DNA of 64,000 nt from Cynocephalus volans (Eukaryota; Chordata; Mammalia; Dermoptera; Cynocephalidae). The DNA lies in the NCBI RefSeq assembly GCF_027409185.1, contig NC_084465.1:31723864-31787863 (forward strand). Direction: 5' to 3'. Under the pieces are notes generated by a model. It worked only from the letters and a program-made list of their open reading frames with translations. It searched no databases and was not told the DNA's origin. How positions within the stretch are numbered: position 1 is the stretch's first letter; every line of letters starts with the position of its first letter. The position numbers and the translations under genes are program-made. Positions 10,800 through 23,519 of this stretch are shown here, piece after piece.

Positions 10800-12460
10800 A
10801 CTGTATTGAGGCATCTATGAAACAATAAAATATAAAAAGCAACTTCAATATTCAGTGATGAGAAATGCTTAAATAAGGTGTTTCAGCCTGAGGGAATTTA
10901 TACAGATATGAGAACTAGTTATAAAGATAATGAAGAAATATGTAATGATGTTTGCCTAAAATACTAAGTAAAATAAAGTGCAAAAATACACACTGTAAGT
11001 TGAGGTACACAATTACATGTAAGTACATGAAAGCATATTCTTGAGTAATTAAAGAAGGTTCAGAAATATGAAAGAATGTTTATATTTTCTGAGCATTTAT
11101 TATTTTTTTTGATTCTCTAATTTTCTTTCATTCAATTATCATACCATTTCTCAAATAAAAAGTGGGAAAAAAAATAAAATTTAATGCTAGAAATTAGTTT
11201 ACAAGAACAAATTTGAAGCTCCATTTATTTTTAGCAGGGAAAGGAAAATAACCATAAACCTCCCTACTCTTCATTCACCAGGATGCTTGTATAAAGGGTT
11301 CTTGTTTTGTTTTTTGGAAAAGAAGGTGGTAATTGGGATTTTTTTTAAAAATAAATTTTATTGTGTATATTTAAAGTATACCAACGTGACATTACGGGAA
11401 GATTGGGATATTTGAGGTAAGGAGAAGAGGGCTGCAGACAAAAAACAAGCCAAACAAAAGAGCCATCTTCTTGGCTTAATTCTTAGCTCTTCTTTTCCAC
11501 AACAAATGCTTTATCTACGTAACAAGTGCTTTCTCTCTAGAGAATCATAATTAGATATAGGAGTCAGTCACAAGATAGCCCCCAGAATCTACCCCTTTGG
11601 TATTCCCATTTCAGTGAGTCCATGTATATTATGAAGTGAAAGAGGCCAGGAAGAAGAACCAAAGAAAGAACTGCAGTGACTCCATGTTAAAACTTTAAGT
11701 GACTTCTTCCCCAGGGCCAAAGAAATTGAATTCATTAACATCAGGAAACACTCTGTTTAGACAAAGATAGGTATAATCATTTGACTTGGTAACATAAGCA
11801 TAATTTACTTTGTTCTATAGATCCAAATTGTCCCGTAAACCCAAGGTACTCACTTGCATTTTAAAACAATATTTGGAATCTTGTTTACTCCTTATACTTT
11901 CCTGTTCTTTTACTATTAAAAACCACTTGCTTTTTACCTCAAGGGGGCAGACTTTCCCTTCATTTTGAGAGGTAATCTTCCCCAGTTTGCAAACTTAATG
12001 AATGTCTCCTTAACATTTCCTTGCAGACTGAAGTGTTTTGCTTTAACAGTATTATTTCAGCAAAATTAAGAACTGAATTTAGATACAATCCACTTACCAT
12101 TAAAACTGTTATAGATTTTGAATCTAAATTATTATTCTAAATATAAAGATAAAAGTCAGAAATATAGGCACATATTGATAAAGGCAAGATTATAACGTTG
12201 GTGCAAGCAGAACATAACATTACTGAAGGGAGGAGGGGCGAAGGAGAGATTCCCAAGGTTTAAGTCATTCACGGGGCAGTCTCCACTACTCCACAGTCCC
12301 AAGAACTAAACATGACAAAGGCATTGTTACAACACTAAACGAATACTCCCTAGCTTCTGGAAGCTTCAGGATACTGAATGTAATTTTAATGTATCTAGAT
12401 TACCTTCATAAATACTGTGGAAACCATTCTTTAACATGAAATATAGAAAGCAAAATTTCA
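10800..12460. other. Non-coding part of unit A
   Basis: Partly collinear with unit B. Bases 11.34-11.41 kb look like an L1 3' tail, and about 11.64-12.06 kb is absent from unit B and may be an LTR fragment. The stretch 12.06-12.28 kb aligns again with 52.86-53.09 kb. Confidence 0.4.
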
Positions 12461-12639
12461 AGTGAGCAGAAGGCTCCAAAGTTACTGTCCTTGTATACTA
12501 ATCACATTTGGTAGTCATGAAATTCTCTCATCTTTTTGTCTTCTTCTGAGTCCTCCAAACTCCTCCAACCTTTGCCAAACATCTAGTCCCAAAGCTGCTT
12601 CCACATTTTCAATATTTGTTATAAGCAACACCCTACTTC

Positions 12640-13060
12640 TCTGGTACCAATTTTCTGTATTAGTTTCTGTTCCTTATAACAAAATACCTGGAACTGGGTG
12701 ATTAATAAACAAAATGAAATTTATTGCTTACAGTTTCTGAGGCTGGGCAGTCCAAAGTCTAGGGAACACAACTGGTAAGAATCTTGTCCTGAGGGCAACT
12801 AGAGCAACTGAGGGTATCACATGGCAAATACAGTGGAGCAGAGAGAAACTAACCTCCTCATTCACTTTCCTTTTAAAACCTCCAGAATCGTGCCCCTGAC
12901 CACCAGCGTTAATCCATTTACTTTGGCATGGTTCTACAATCTAATCACCTCTTCAAGGTCCCACCTTTCAATTACTATAATAGGATTTCCCATCCTCAAC
13001 AGTTACAGTGGGGATTAAGCCTCAGTGAGGTTGAGGGGCATACAGTCTATAGCAGGAGTC
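12640..13060 (-). repeat. MaLR (MST/MLT1-like) LTR, reverse orientation
   Basis: 'tattagtttctgttccttat', 'acaaaatacctggaactggg' and 'cagtttctgaggctgggcag' are the reverse strand of a MaLR LTR 3' half; the rest continues through 'ccacctttcaattactataa'. Confidence 0.75.
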
Positions 13061-13289
13061 CTATGCATTTTAGGCATAACGGAAGGTAACTGTGAACATG
13101 ATCCAAGAAAATAATGTTAGGTATGACTACAACTAGCATTTTTTTTTCCAAAATGAAGGTCACGACCTATTAGTGGGCCATAAAATCAATTTAATTGATT
13201 GTAATGAGCATTTTTAAAAACGAGTAAAATAGGCTATAATAGAGTAGAATAGGATAAGATAGGGTAGATTAGTATAGTGTGGGAAAGCA

Positions 13290-13840
13290 AAATATTTTAG
13301 CCCCAAAATATATTTCTTTGACATATTTCAAGACGGCTAATTCAGGGAGACTGGAAAAGAAGATTAGATAGAAAGCTGGTTTTTTGTAGAAAAAGATTTA
13401 TACCTATAAATGCAGATAGCCAGGCTTCCTCTCAGGCCTCTCCTTTGGCTACTATCTATTCTTTCTGTGTGCAGTTGTGAGATTACCTGAAATATTTTCA
13501 TCTGCACACAAGATGTCTCTACTTAAGTTTAACTTCTGACTTCCATCTTTCACCTGTGAGGACATCTCCCCCCAGAACTTCAAAAAAATCCGGTCTCAGG
13601 CCATTGTTCTTGGGCTTGTACCTCCCCCACCTTCTCTCCCTTGTGAACACTGGCATATAAGCTTCTTCTGTACCCCCACTAGAATTTGAGACATTACTCT
13701 CTTGTGATTCTACTGTGCTTTGCCCTTTCCCAGCACATTAAATGATAAAATTTGTTATGCCTTTTCTTCATATTAACCTAAATTTCTCAGTGATTTTTAC
13801 TAACGAATCTTCAGGGGTTTTCCCTTGGCCCCTAAAATAG
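13290..13840 (+). repeat. ERV1 LTR
   Basis: It has U3-like sequence, the TATA-like 'tggcatataagcttcttctg', the polyA region 'acattaaatgataaaatttg' and an end near 'ttttcccttggcccc'. The same LTR family occurs at 53.19 kb (minus) and 54.08 kb (plus). Confidence 0.7.
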
Positions 13841-14139
13841 GATAGCAAGCACCAGAATTCCATTGCATGTAATAAGGATGAATATTATCTTATGAATCTT
13901 TTCTATCAGTTATACAATGATATATGTGTGTACTGAGTAACAGTGTAAAATGTATTTTTTACTGTGGAATGGATCAAATCACTATGATACACAAAAGCTT
14001 TGAAGTCTGATATAACTGAATATTGAATCCTAAGAGCAGCCACTTTCTAATTAACCAGCTTTGGACAAATTACTTAATCTTTTTAATTTAATCTCTTCAG
14101 CAGGCAGAAAAGAGTTCTTATGTCTGAGGATTCCTTAAG

Positions 14140-15240
14140 TAATGTCAAACAGACATCCTGTAGTCCATTTTCTTTTGACTTTTTGGCTTGCACTTAACTC
14201 CCATCAGATGGAACATATGTGCAGCTCTGGGATAACTAAAGAACTAAAAGACAATTGGTTCTTCCCTGGCATCCGCAAAGTTTCTGATCAAATTATTTTC
14301 CAACGTACTACTTGGAAATTTCACCAAATTTCTGAAGGTAACCAACATACCTTAGAAAATTCTCCAAGGCCCACACTGTCCTTTACAACGCTTCACTTGG
14401 ATTTTATAGATTTACCTATTATCCTTAGTCTATTCCCACGGTTTGGTTGTCTGCATTTTTACTGGATAAACTGAAGGTCATACAACTACACATTCTGACA
14501 TCATGACAATGGTATAGAAAATAATAGCTAAAATTATTTCTCATTTTGGCATCTCTTCATAAATTGAATCAGACCAAAGAACTCATTTTAAGCAGAAATA
14601 AACCACTTGTTCACAAAAACTCTGCGGCACTCATTAAAATTTTATAACTTTTTCGATCCTCAAACATCAAGGCAAGTGGAATGTAAAAATCCAGACATAA
14701 AAAGGATTTAAGAAAAAGTCTGTCAAGAAACTGGGCTTAAATGGCTAAAAGCATTACCTTTGGCTCTGACAAAAATCCGGAATTTTTCAAATGGGAGCCA
14801 TAGATTAATCCCTTTTACAATCCCTTATGGACACCCTGTACCTGCTAGCATTTCTGCACCTTCCATTCCTGGATTGAGTGAACATTAAGGGGACTTGATG
14901 AACAATTTGATGTTATAACTAGCTATATACATGAACTAACTAAGTATACTTGGAGCATATCATAAACAAATGAAAAAGTGTGACCTCCATTGACTGACAA
15001 ATCTTGCCATTTTTTTCCATTAGGAGATCAGGTGTACATCAAGATTTTTAGAAGAAACCATGCACTGTTACCTTGCCAGGAAGGACCTTGTTAAGTACTG
15101 TTAATCACTATGCTGCCATCCTAATAAAAGAAAAATCCTCCAGGACTCGTGTCAGCCACGCCAGGCTAGACCCAGATAATCACTCCCAGGAAAACTAGAA
15201 GATTATTCCCACAGGTGACCTCACAGTATGGATTTCAGAG
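14140..15240 (+). pseudogene. Decayed ERV1 pol (integrase) remnant
   Basis: Conceptual fragments in shifting frames resemble the C-terminal half of a gammaretrovirus-like integrase: a segment about proviral-DNA target chemistry (near 14.60-14.87 kb), then a 'GDQVYIKIF'-like stretch near 15.03 kb typical of the integrase C-terminal domain. Many stops and frameshifts are present. The longest frame (14142-14474) is not intact pol. It is an inert relic. Confidence 0.55.
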
Positions 15241-15939
15241 CCCATGCCAAAGCTCTAGAAGCAGATGACACCACAAAGTAGACAGCTTTCCCCCAAGATC
15301 ACAGATCAAAAACCCTTGCTTCCTTCTATTTTTCTCTCTTTTAAGTCTCTCTCCTCCCTGAGAAAAGAAAAGAAAAAAAAAGAAAAAAACTACCTCTTTC
15401 TCCACTTTATTGAAAAGCTGATTGGAGATGACTTGTCTCGATCTGATCTACTCTCCCTCTGATCTCCCACTGTGGGCTCTCTTTCAAACTGTGTCTCTCC
15501 CATATTAACCTTATCATTTTCTTAACAGGTCAGGCACAAACCTGGTACCCTCTTACATAAGTTTTCCAAACTCTGATCATTTTAACAAATCAATCTTATT
15601 TCTGGTCATGTCAATATCTAGATACCGTTAAAAACAAAAAAACAAAAAACTGGACTAATTTTCATTCTTGCCAGTGGGAGCACCTGGTGAACCAACTGTG
15701 GAAGATGGATGAATGAAAGCGTATAATGTCCATGACCAGAAAAACAATGTCATTTTACCTTTTCTTCCAGTGAGTTCATTGGGCCTGGGAAAACCTCTGT
15801 GTAAGCTTAAAGACTGTTCCTTGCTGAGGTAAGATATTGGAAAGAAATTTTTCTCTTTGTGTTAAAAACAGACATGGTCCTTGTGATATTTTGAAATACA
15901 GTGTATATTTGATCTTCATCTCCATTCCTGTACCTATCC

Positions 15940-16256
15940 TGGCATGCAACTTCTAAAATCCTTAGAATCTCCAAAGTTGTGGGGGTTTTGTATGCTAATG
16001 AGTTGACTTATGGCTGGCAGCCCCTAGGTAGCTTCAGAATGGGGGCTGGTCACGAGACACCAAGGCAGAATTTGAGGTTCAGGTCTTTCAGCCTCATCCC
16101 CCAACCTTTGGGGAGGGGAGAGGGGTTAAAGGTTAAGTTGATCACCAATAGCCAATGATTTAGTCAATCAAGTCTATGGAAAGAAGCCTCCATAAAAAGC
16201 CAAAAGGATTGGGTTTAGGGAGCTTTGAGATAACTGAACATATAGAAGTTGCTGGA

Positions 16257-16323
<67 letters not shown>

Positions 16324-16760
16324 CCATATATAGTGGCACACCTGGGGAAGGCTTGGAACTCTACACCCCTGACCCGGTACCTCGCCCCATGCATCTCTTC
16401 ATCTGTATCCTTTGTAATATCCTTTATAATAAACAGGTAAACATAAGCAAGTGTTTCCCTCAATTCTGTGAGTTGCTCTAGCAAATCAGTAAAATCTGAG
16501 GAGAGGTTGTAGGAAATCCTGATTTATAGCTCGTCAGTCAGAAGTTCCAGAAGCCTGGACTTGTGGTTGGCATCTGAAGTGGGGCAGTCTTGGGGACTGA
16601 GCCTTTAACTTGTTGGATCTGACACTATCTCCAGGTAGATAGTGTAAGAATGTATCTGAATTAGAGAACACCCAGATGGTGTCCACTGCAGAACTGATTG
16701 CTCATTGATGGGAAAAATCCCCACACAGTTTGGTCACAAAAATCAGTCTTATGCAATGAT
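15940..16760 (+). repeat. ERVL-like LTR inserted between ERV pol and env remnants
   Basis: Diagnostic words are 'gttgtgggggttttgtatgc', 'cctttataataaacaggtaa', 'gacttgtggttggcatctga', 'gtggggcagtcttggggact' and 'atctccaggtagatagtgta'. They follow a common mammalian ERVL-class LTR from U3 to U5. It carries the TG microsatellite. Confidence 0.65.
16261..16321 (+). repeat. (GT)n microsatellite
   Basis: About 30 uninterrupted GT repeats inside the LTR. Such a long pure tract is probably polymorphic. The cysteine/valine and threonine/histidine frames across it are artefacts. Confidence 0.95.
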
Positions 16761-16829
16761 TGTTGCGGTGTGAGAGAATAAAAAACAAACAAAAAAAACC
16801 TTGTTTTCTTTCCTTTCTCACATTACTGG

Positions 16830-17580
16830 ACTCCTCCTAGGTGACAAACCAAGACAATATTGCAATCAAAGCCTGTGGTTTGATTCCACAGGCAACATCC
16901 TCAAATCCTTTATGGATGTCATAAATATTTCTAGAACTGCCCTTTAAGGCACAAACTTTTGCCAAGTCACCAAGTGTTTTGACTGGTTTACAGGCCACCC
17001 TTGGACAACCTGAGGTAGCTCAGCTCCTGCCCTGATTAGGCTACATAACTCCAAAAATTTTATATGGGTAGACCAAAACTCTGGACTAACTTGGTCAGGT
17101 GACATAACCAACTCTTTAGCTGCCAAAGCCAGATTGCAGGCCTCCTATATCAAGTACTTTACATTTTCTGCTATTACAAACTTGAAATGGCAACATGAAA
17201 AATGCAAGTGTGTAGATGCCAACATGGCCAATGACAAAGGTTATAAACCACTCTGGACCTGAGGAATTGCAGGTTCCAATCTGACCTTGCCAATGAACAA
17301 CACTGGTCTTTTTATCTTATATGGCAATAAAGTATACGAAGGGTTTCTACATACGTGGTCAGGACAATGTGGACTCAGATACCTGGATCATTCTGTTACC
17401 ATATACTCCACCTTAAATACTAGCCAAATTATAAACTTGGGTTCCTTCATTCATAAAGTAATGCCATAGAAACATATTAATTGAGACTGCATAGGAAACC
17501 TGCCTGTGTATCACCACTACAAGTTGTTTTCAGTGAACCTTATTCCCAAGTTTTGAAACTTGTGACTTGGAAAAGCAATC
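16830..17580 (+). pseudogene. Decayed ERV env remnant
   Basis: Short frames resemble a retroviral surface/transmembrane env region of the ERV1 (HERV-like) class, with a Gly-Leu-Phe-Ile-Leu-Tyr-Gly-like core near 17.30 kb. They are broken by multiple stops. The longest open piece is 60 codons (17287-17469), so no protein is expected. Confidence 0.45.
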
Positions 17581-17780
17581 TTCAATCCTTCCATGGTAAT
17601 AGAATAAGAATAGTAGAAAATGTTGAATGCACTCCAATCAGAAGCTGACAGCTGAGCTTCTATTTTACTCTAAAATCGTTGTATCCTAGATACATGGCTG
17701 CCTAACAAGAAGGAGTTCATGCAACCACTGGTGAAAAATGCTGCTTTTATGTGAATCAGATGGAACAGATAGCATCTCAT

Positions 17781-17905
17781 TTATTTATTTGTTTGTTTGT
17801 TTGTTTGTTTGTTTGTTTTTGGTGGCTGGCTGATACAGGGATCTGAACCCTTGACCTCGGTGTTATAATACCACACTCTAACCACTTAGCAAACCAGCCA
17901 GCCCC
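17781..17905 (-). mobile_element. tRNA-Ile-derived SINE, CYN-like
   Basis: Read on the minus strand: 'ggttagagtgtgg', then 'ttataacaccgaggtc', then 'aagggttcagatccctgta', matching tRNA-Ile boxes, and an A-rich (CAAA)n/(TAAA)n tail at 17781-17820. CYN SINEs are known from colugos. Confidence 0.7.
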
Positions 17906-18189
17906 TAATTTATATTTTAACAGGAAAAATTAACACTCTCTGTCAGATAAATGAGGTTCAACCATTTTATTGGCTTCCCCTATTCTCAGGGTCAGAAGAG
18001 TGGTTTAACGTGATGCGAGAAAATGAGCTTAGATTTGTTCTTTTCTGCTTATTTATCCTCATTCTAATGTACATTCTTCTCCCTCTTTGCAAATCTCTAC
18101 CATTCAGCTACTAACATAATTCTTCTCTCCACAGCCACCAATTCAGCTTTTATTAGGACAAACTTATGATGAAGTTTCAGATGGGGAAT

Positions 18190-18775
18190 GTAAAGGGGTT
18201 CAGAAAATACCACCTGAATATATGCCACTTTGGCATATTAATTACTTTCAGCTGAAGATGATTGAGCAATAGCAGATGCAGGAACAGCTCTCTAACCTCC
18301 CCTTTTCTGACTGAAACAAGACATAAGATTTCCCATATGAAAGTTGCCCTCCGTGTACTAGGAAGAGGAGAGCATTTTTATCACTGGAGACTGGAGGTTG
18401 ATGCTGAAATGGATCAGTACAAACAAATCTACTAAAATAACCCTTATCTAACGTTAGTTACCCCCATGTGTTTCCTAGTCTCTTTCCCACAAATTACTGC
18501 ACCTAGAAGTTCAGACCTCTTTTCCTTTGTCTAGTCACTTCATAATTCATTGTTCTTTACTAAAAAAGTATATAAGCCCTCAGTTCCAACTGCTTTTTTG
18601 GGTCTTCATTTTTCCTGGGAAGGCTTCTATGTACACATAAAGATATTAAATAAAACTTGTACAACTTTTCTCCTGTTAATCTGACTTTTGTCAGTTTACT
18701 TCATAGGCCCCAACCACAGAATTTAAGAGTCTGGAGAAAGATATTTTTCCTCCCTTATACCTGGTACATAGAAAG
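18190..18775 (+). repeat. ERV1 LTR (second family)
   Basis: It starts 'tgtaaaggggttcagaaaat', has 'atgccactttggcatatta', a TATA-like 'gtatataagccctcag', 'attaaataaaacttgta' and ends near 'cccaaccacag'. The same family begins the ERV at 62.09 kb. It is plausibly the 3' LTR of the pol/env remnant. Confidence 0.7.
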
Positions 18776-21380
18776 TACCCAATAAATGTAAGTCATTCTT
18801 GTTGTTATTATTATTAATAATATTGTCTCTTGCGCCCACCCTCTTCTATATGAAATGCAGTGAAAAGCATGAGAAAAACAGGCAAAGCCCAAGTCCATTT
18901 AATGTTTCATCAACCTGCTGGAATAAAGCTTCCCTAGGAAATTAAGAACAAAAGCATGTAATCTAAATAAGTGAGCTATTAAGAACTTTTTCTGGTGGAT
19001 ATTAGATACTCAGCCAATTCATACTGCAGTGGAGCCAAATCTGATGACAAGGTGCTGTGCCTCAGTAAAGGCAAGCATCACCACACAGCATGCTTCTGAG
19101 AGGAAACCTACATTAAGAAATCTTCATTGATTATGACTATACCACCACAGGAGACTGGATCAAGCCTCAGTGTGCACTGCATTAACTTGATTGACTCTTT
19201 GCGTCTTTGTGAGGGAGTTCACTAGGGAAACACCCTTTTAAGCTCAGACTCCAAGTGGCTTTCCCTTAGCACAATTGAAATATTTTTCTAACATGTAAAA
19301 TGTGAATTATCTGGAAAGTTTTCAGTCTTTTAAATTGGATTAGTGGAATGAGTCAGTGATATTTAAAACAAATAGTGGCAAGACATATTGACACAGAATC
19401 CAGATATTTTTACATGTTTGGTGGTTCTGTATTAGTCGAGTTAAACAGGCTGGTTGTGGTTCTATTTCACAAAAGAGGACAAAGAATAGTTACCAAAAAA
19501 TTAAAGAAGCAATAGTTAACAAGATTATTTCTTAGTTTCAAACTCAAACTAACTTACTTTGGATATTAGCATCTATAAACTACAAGCAATCATTAACAAC
19601 CATTATAGTTGTTGATGGTGTTATTAAAATAAACAATACGTCTAGCATATAGCCTGTATCATACATGTACATCAGATGCTATCCAAAAAGAAAATTACAA
19701 CTTCAACCTTTTTATACCATTATAAACATGAATTAATACTCATACTTCCCTCTGCCCCTTTACACTACTTCATGAAAACCTGAGTACATTTACCCTTATG
19801 GATGAGAAGACCAGGTAGTTGTGTTTGTCTCCTCACCAGGAACAGAGGAAAACAGGAGTGCCCTATGATTCTCACCTGAGACAAGAGAAACAGGAACTCA
19901 GGGCTAGAGCAACAGGTGGCTAAGAATCTGGCTGGTAGATGACAGGATGGGAGTGTCCCTGACACTCACTGGGAGAAGGCACTGGAAAAGAAGGAACTCT
20001 GAGAGCATCTGGGAAATCAACTGTGGAAATATCCAGGAATATTCATTTGGATTGGGGGCTGTTGTGCTTCAGAATTTTGAAAAAGCTTGAACCAAGTAGG
20101 AGGTTGGGGGGTGGGGACACAATCTTTAATAAATCTATTATTTGTTTAAAAACAAAACAAAATTAAAAACGTAGAAGAGGCAGGTAGCAAAATAACTTCA
20201 AAGGGTTAAAAGAAACTTCAAAAGGCATGTGCTTAGTTGTAAACATAATTACAGGGCAGCGAGTCTCCAAACGTTGCACCTAATTAGTACCTTAGCTACT
20301 TCATGAACATTTATGATTGACCAAAATAAATATGGTTGTCATTCAGTTGTGTATGTCTTGTTATTTGCTTTTAATTCTTAACATGCAATAGCTACAGTTT
20401 CAAAAATCCAAGCTGTAAGTAACATTTATTGGTGGCCTAAACTGCTTTAACCAAATGTGGGGTACCTGTTGTCATCTTAAATGTTAAAATAAATATAACA
20501 AGTCTTTTATTAAAATTTCATTGAGATAGTGTTAAGGAAAGCAATTTCTACCAAATCTCTAAAATCAGACAATCCACTGAGTATGAAGTCATTTAATGAT
20601 TTTCAGTAGGGTAAACAATTAATTACAGCATTAAACATTGCATCAACACTCTGGGGTAAGAATTATCATCTTCATTTTCCAAATGAGGAAATAAGCATTG
20701 GAGAAAATCAATAACTTCTCCATCGTCCCAAGGTAGAACGCCCAGTTCTAGCTAATTCTAAGGCTCTTGCTGTTTACCCTGCCCTCTAGTGGATGAGTCA
20801 CTGTCCTTACAGAAATAAAAAGATAAACACGGGACATTTTCTAGAGAAGGGAGACTGACTATTTTAATTGTCTGGTATTGTATGTACATGACAGAAATCT
20901 TTCTGCCTGTATAATTAACCATCATATTTTGCTCTTAGAATCAAACTTACTTGAAAAATAAAAAGGAATTAAAGCTCACATTCTAAATATCCTCAAAGGT
21001 AGGCATTTAGTTAGATCCCAGTGAAGGGCTCTTTTCTTTACAGCCGTTTTTGGTTTAGATGACTTTGACGAAATGGTTGCCTCAAGTCTAGATTTTTTTT
21101 CACTCAGCATTTGTTGTTTGTTCATTTTCCCCAAATGATTAGAGGTGTTAACATGGCAATTAAGTTATGTTTCATGTTTTGACTTAGTTAAATCAGTTTT
21201 GATCAGGAAAATGGAAGTGCTTCATATTTACTAACTTTTCACATCATGGGATCGAAGAACTTAAAATAAGAAGCTCTTTAAACTAAGACAATTATTTATG
21301 AGGATCTTTTATCTCCTCCTTAATGGATAGTATCTTCTAACTTTGCCAACAGAGATAAACTGAAGGTCAGATGTATTATA
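18776..21380. other. Non-coding region, one MIR
   Basis: No gene is visible. A MIR-like stretch lies at about 20.65-20.77 kb ('ttccaaatgaggaaataagc', 'gcccagttctagct'). Confidence 0.5.
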
Positions 21381-21570
21381 TAACTTTCTCAGAAAAATAC
21401 AGTGAAAAATGGTTGAAGTCTGGGTCCATTAGTACCAGCCTGGAAATTTTTCAGATATAAAAGCCCAAGAAGGAAACAGGATGGAACACACTAGCATGAG
21501 TCTAACCTCTGTCCTAAATCTAAGAGGATTTAATAGTCACAAACTTTTTTTTTTCTTTCCTTCACTCTTT

Positions 21571-21589
21571 TACTCTCTCTCTCTCTCTT
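21571..21589 (+). repeat. (CT)n microsatellite
   Basis: Short CT run after a T-rich tract. Confidence 0.9.
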
Positions 21590-21639
21590 AGATACTCTAC
21601 GTATATTAACACATGTAATAGTAATAACACTCATGAGGT

Positions 21640-22380
21640 AGGTACAAGTATTGTCCCTCTTTTACAGATGCCACTCAACTTTTTCTATCTCAGGTCAAGC
21701 AAATTTCAGTCTCATCTGTTGGATTCAGATTCAGAACCATGTCTGCCGCACTGACGAAGTAGGCGTTGCAGGTTTTTGGTTTAGCAGTGCAGGTGAGGAT
21801 AATAAGCCAGTTGGGGTGAAGCCACCTGGGTTCTTCAGCTCAGGAGGTCTGTTTCATCAGAAGGCTGGCTTGAGTGATGTGTTTGATGTTTGGGGCCATC
21901 TTCATGAACTTAGAACAAAGCTTCAAAACCTGAGAGAGAGAAAACTCCAGAAGGTGCCATAAGGGGTGTGGCTGGAACCAAGGATCCAGACCAGATATTT
22001 GGCTAAAACAAGACTGTGCTCAAGAACCTTCAGTCTCTTTTAGTGTCCCTGTCCGCAACAAGCCATGACGTGGGGGACTACCAGGAGGGACAGATCGTTC
22101 CCCACCTCCATTCTGCCCCCTTCCATATTCCTAAGAGTGCAGAACTGGGGATTCTTTATTATTTTTTGTCACATGTCTGCTTAAATTGGCTCCTACCTCC
22201 AATGCATCTCCTCCCCAAACAGAAATAAAGACTTGGATTTCCCACAATTGCTTGTGTGCCTGTGCTCTGCTGGCCTCTCTAGGCTCTTGCTACAACCCAC
22301 TGCTTCTCATTGCTCGACCTGTTCTGATGCCTTTGGTTTTCCTGGTTTTCACTTCTCTGCTTAGAGTATTCTGATGTACA
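21640..22380 (+). other. Unassigned, LTR- or retrocopy-like segment
   Basis: GC-richer than its surroundings, with AATAAA (in 'cagaaataaagacttgg') near 22.22 kb. A 103-codon frame (21651-21962) resembles no protein I know. It could be an LTR or an old processed pseudogene. Confidence 0.3.
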
Positions 22381-22679
22381 CCGCACATGCCCGGCCTGCT
22401 TCAGTTTTGATTCTTGTTTCTCCTCTGTACTCTATCTCAAGAATCCTCTTGGCTGTAATCTCTACAACCCAAGTAAGGCTCCCCACACTACAGTCAAGGT
22501 CTGACATCCACTCGGTTGCAGTGGATTAAATTCTACTTCATGATTCTGATCTTTCCTGGCCCACAACCCCAGTTAAAATGGACTTCTCTCGTGCTCCAAT
22601 TCCTTAGCTAATTTACATCTATTTAGATTTTCATGCTGTGATAGTTTATAGTACATGTTCAGGAACTATATTCATATTA

Positions 22680-22735
22680 TTTGATATATATATTATATAT
22701 ATATATAATATATTCATATTATACATTATACTATA
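22680..22735. repeat. AT-rich simple repeat
   Basis: Alternating TA runs (tatatatatata) with 'ttcatatta' repeated. Confidence 0.85.
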
Positions 22736-22889
22736 ATAGAAACAATGTTAGTGCATTGTAATAGATGCCCTCAGTGCTTTCATTGATTGCCTAAGTGAGA
22801 ATTTCAGACATTGCAGAAGCATATTGAGGGGGTGTTCTATGGTCACTGGGGCATCTTAAACCATACCATAGTTGCCAACTACTTAATTT

Positions 22890-23065
22890 ACTAATTCAAC
22901 AATGTAACAGATGTTAATGAAGCATTAATTACATGCCAAGCCCTGTTCTAAGCATAGAGGATATTGGAATAAACCGCACAGAACAGAGTCTGCTCTCTTG
23001 GAGCTTAGTGAGAGGAAGCAGACAATAAGCAGGTAAATAAACAAATAATTTCAGAGTAACAGCTG
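22890..23065 (+). repeat. L2/MIR-class fragment
   Basis: 'attacatgccaagccctgtt', 'ctctcttggagcttagtgag' and 'gcagacaataagcaggtaaa' follow the common ancient mammalian repeat end. Confidence 0.6.
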
Positions 23066-23139
23066 ATATTACAGAATTTAAAAAAGAAAAATGGAAGAGA
23101 GTAATCAGGGTTGAAAAGAATAATGCTGGCTTTTTATCC

Positions 23140-23500
23140 AGTTAGCACTTCTTCCAAAAATTGAGTACTTATTCCCCACAGCCAAGCTAACATTTATAAT
23201 ACTGTGTAATGTCTTTGCCAATTTAAATAGTGTAAAAATGGCATCTCATTGTCATTTTAATCATAAGTTCTTTTATTTTGAGAGAATGTGAGCCATTCAT
23301 ATTTTCTTTGCTGTGATTTTCTGTTTATGTCTTTTTTCCGTGTTTGGTTTGGGTCTTTGAATTGATTTGCTTAAGAGCTCTTTACATATTAGGGGAAATT
23401 AGCACTTTGTCACATTGTCCCAAATGTGTTTTTCCAATTTGAATTTTGACTTGCCTGTGGTATTATTTCTATGCAAAAGTCAAGCTCCTTTTTTTTATAT
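23140..23500 (-). repeat. Old L1 fragment, antisense
   Basis: 'aatggcatctcattgtcatt', 'aagagctctttacatatta' and 'ttgaattttgacttgcctgt' match the reverse strand of L1M ORF2/3' UTR sequence. Confidence 0.6.
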
Positions 23501-23519
23501 ACAATTTATTCCTAAATAT

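Larger units (their letters stand above)
1630..12530. repeat. Tandem segmental duplication, unit A
   Basis: This block aligns collinearly with about 42.15-53.19 kb in the same orientation. Shared parts are all three SPAM1 coding exons, both introns, the 3' flank, a MIR, an MLT1 LTR, an L2 fragment and about 4 kb of upstream sequence. Hand alignment of several non-coding stretches gives roughly 5-12% mismatch plus indels. Lineage-specific insertions differ between the units, for example the MITE at 5202-5282 here and the L1 tail at 47673-47802 in unit B. The left border is fuzzy; the right one is near where an ERV LTR begins in unit B. Confidence 0.9.

Noticed and set aside
16176-16484. Frames of about 60-100 codons around 16.3 kb
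   Set aside because: They consist largely of translated GT/AC dinucleotide repeats.
17287-17469. Functional captured env (syncytin-like) gene
   Set aside because: Only a 60-codon piece is open and the surrounding env-like sequence has many stops.
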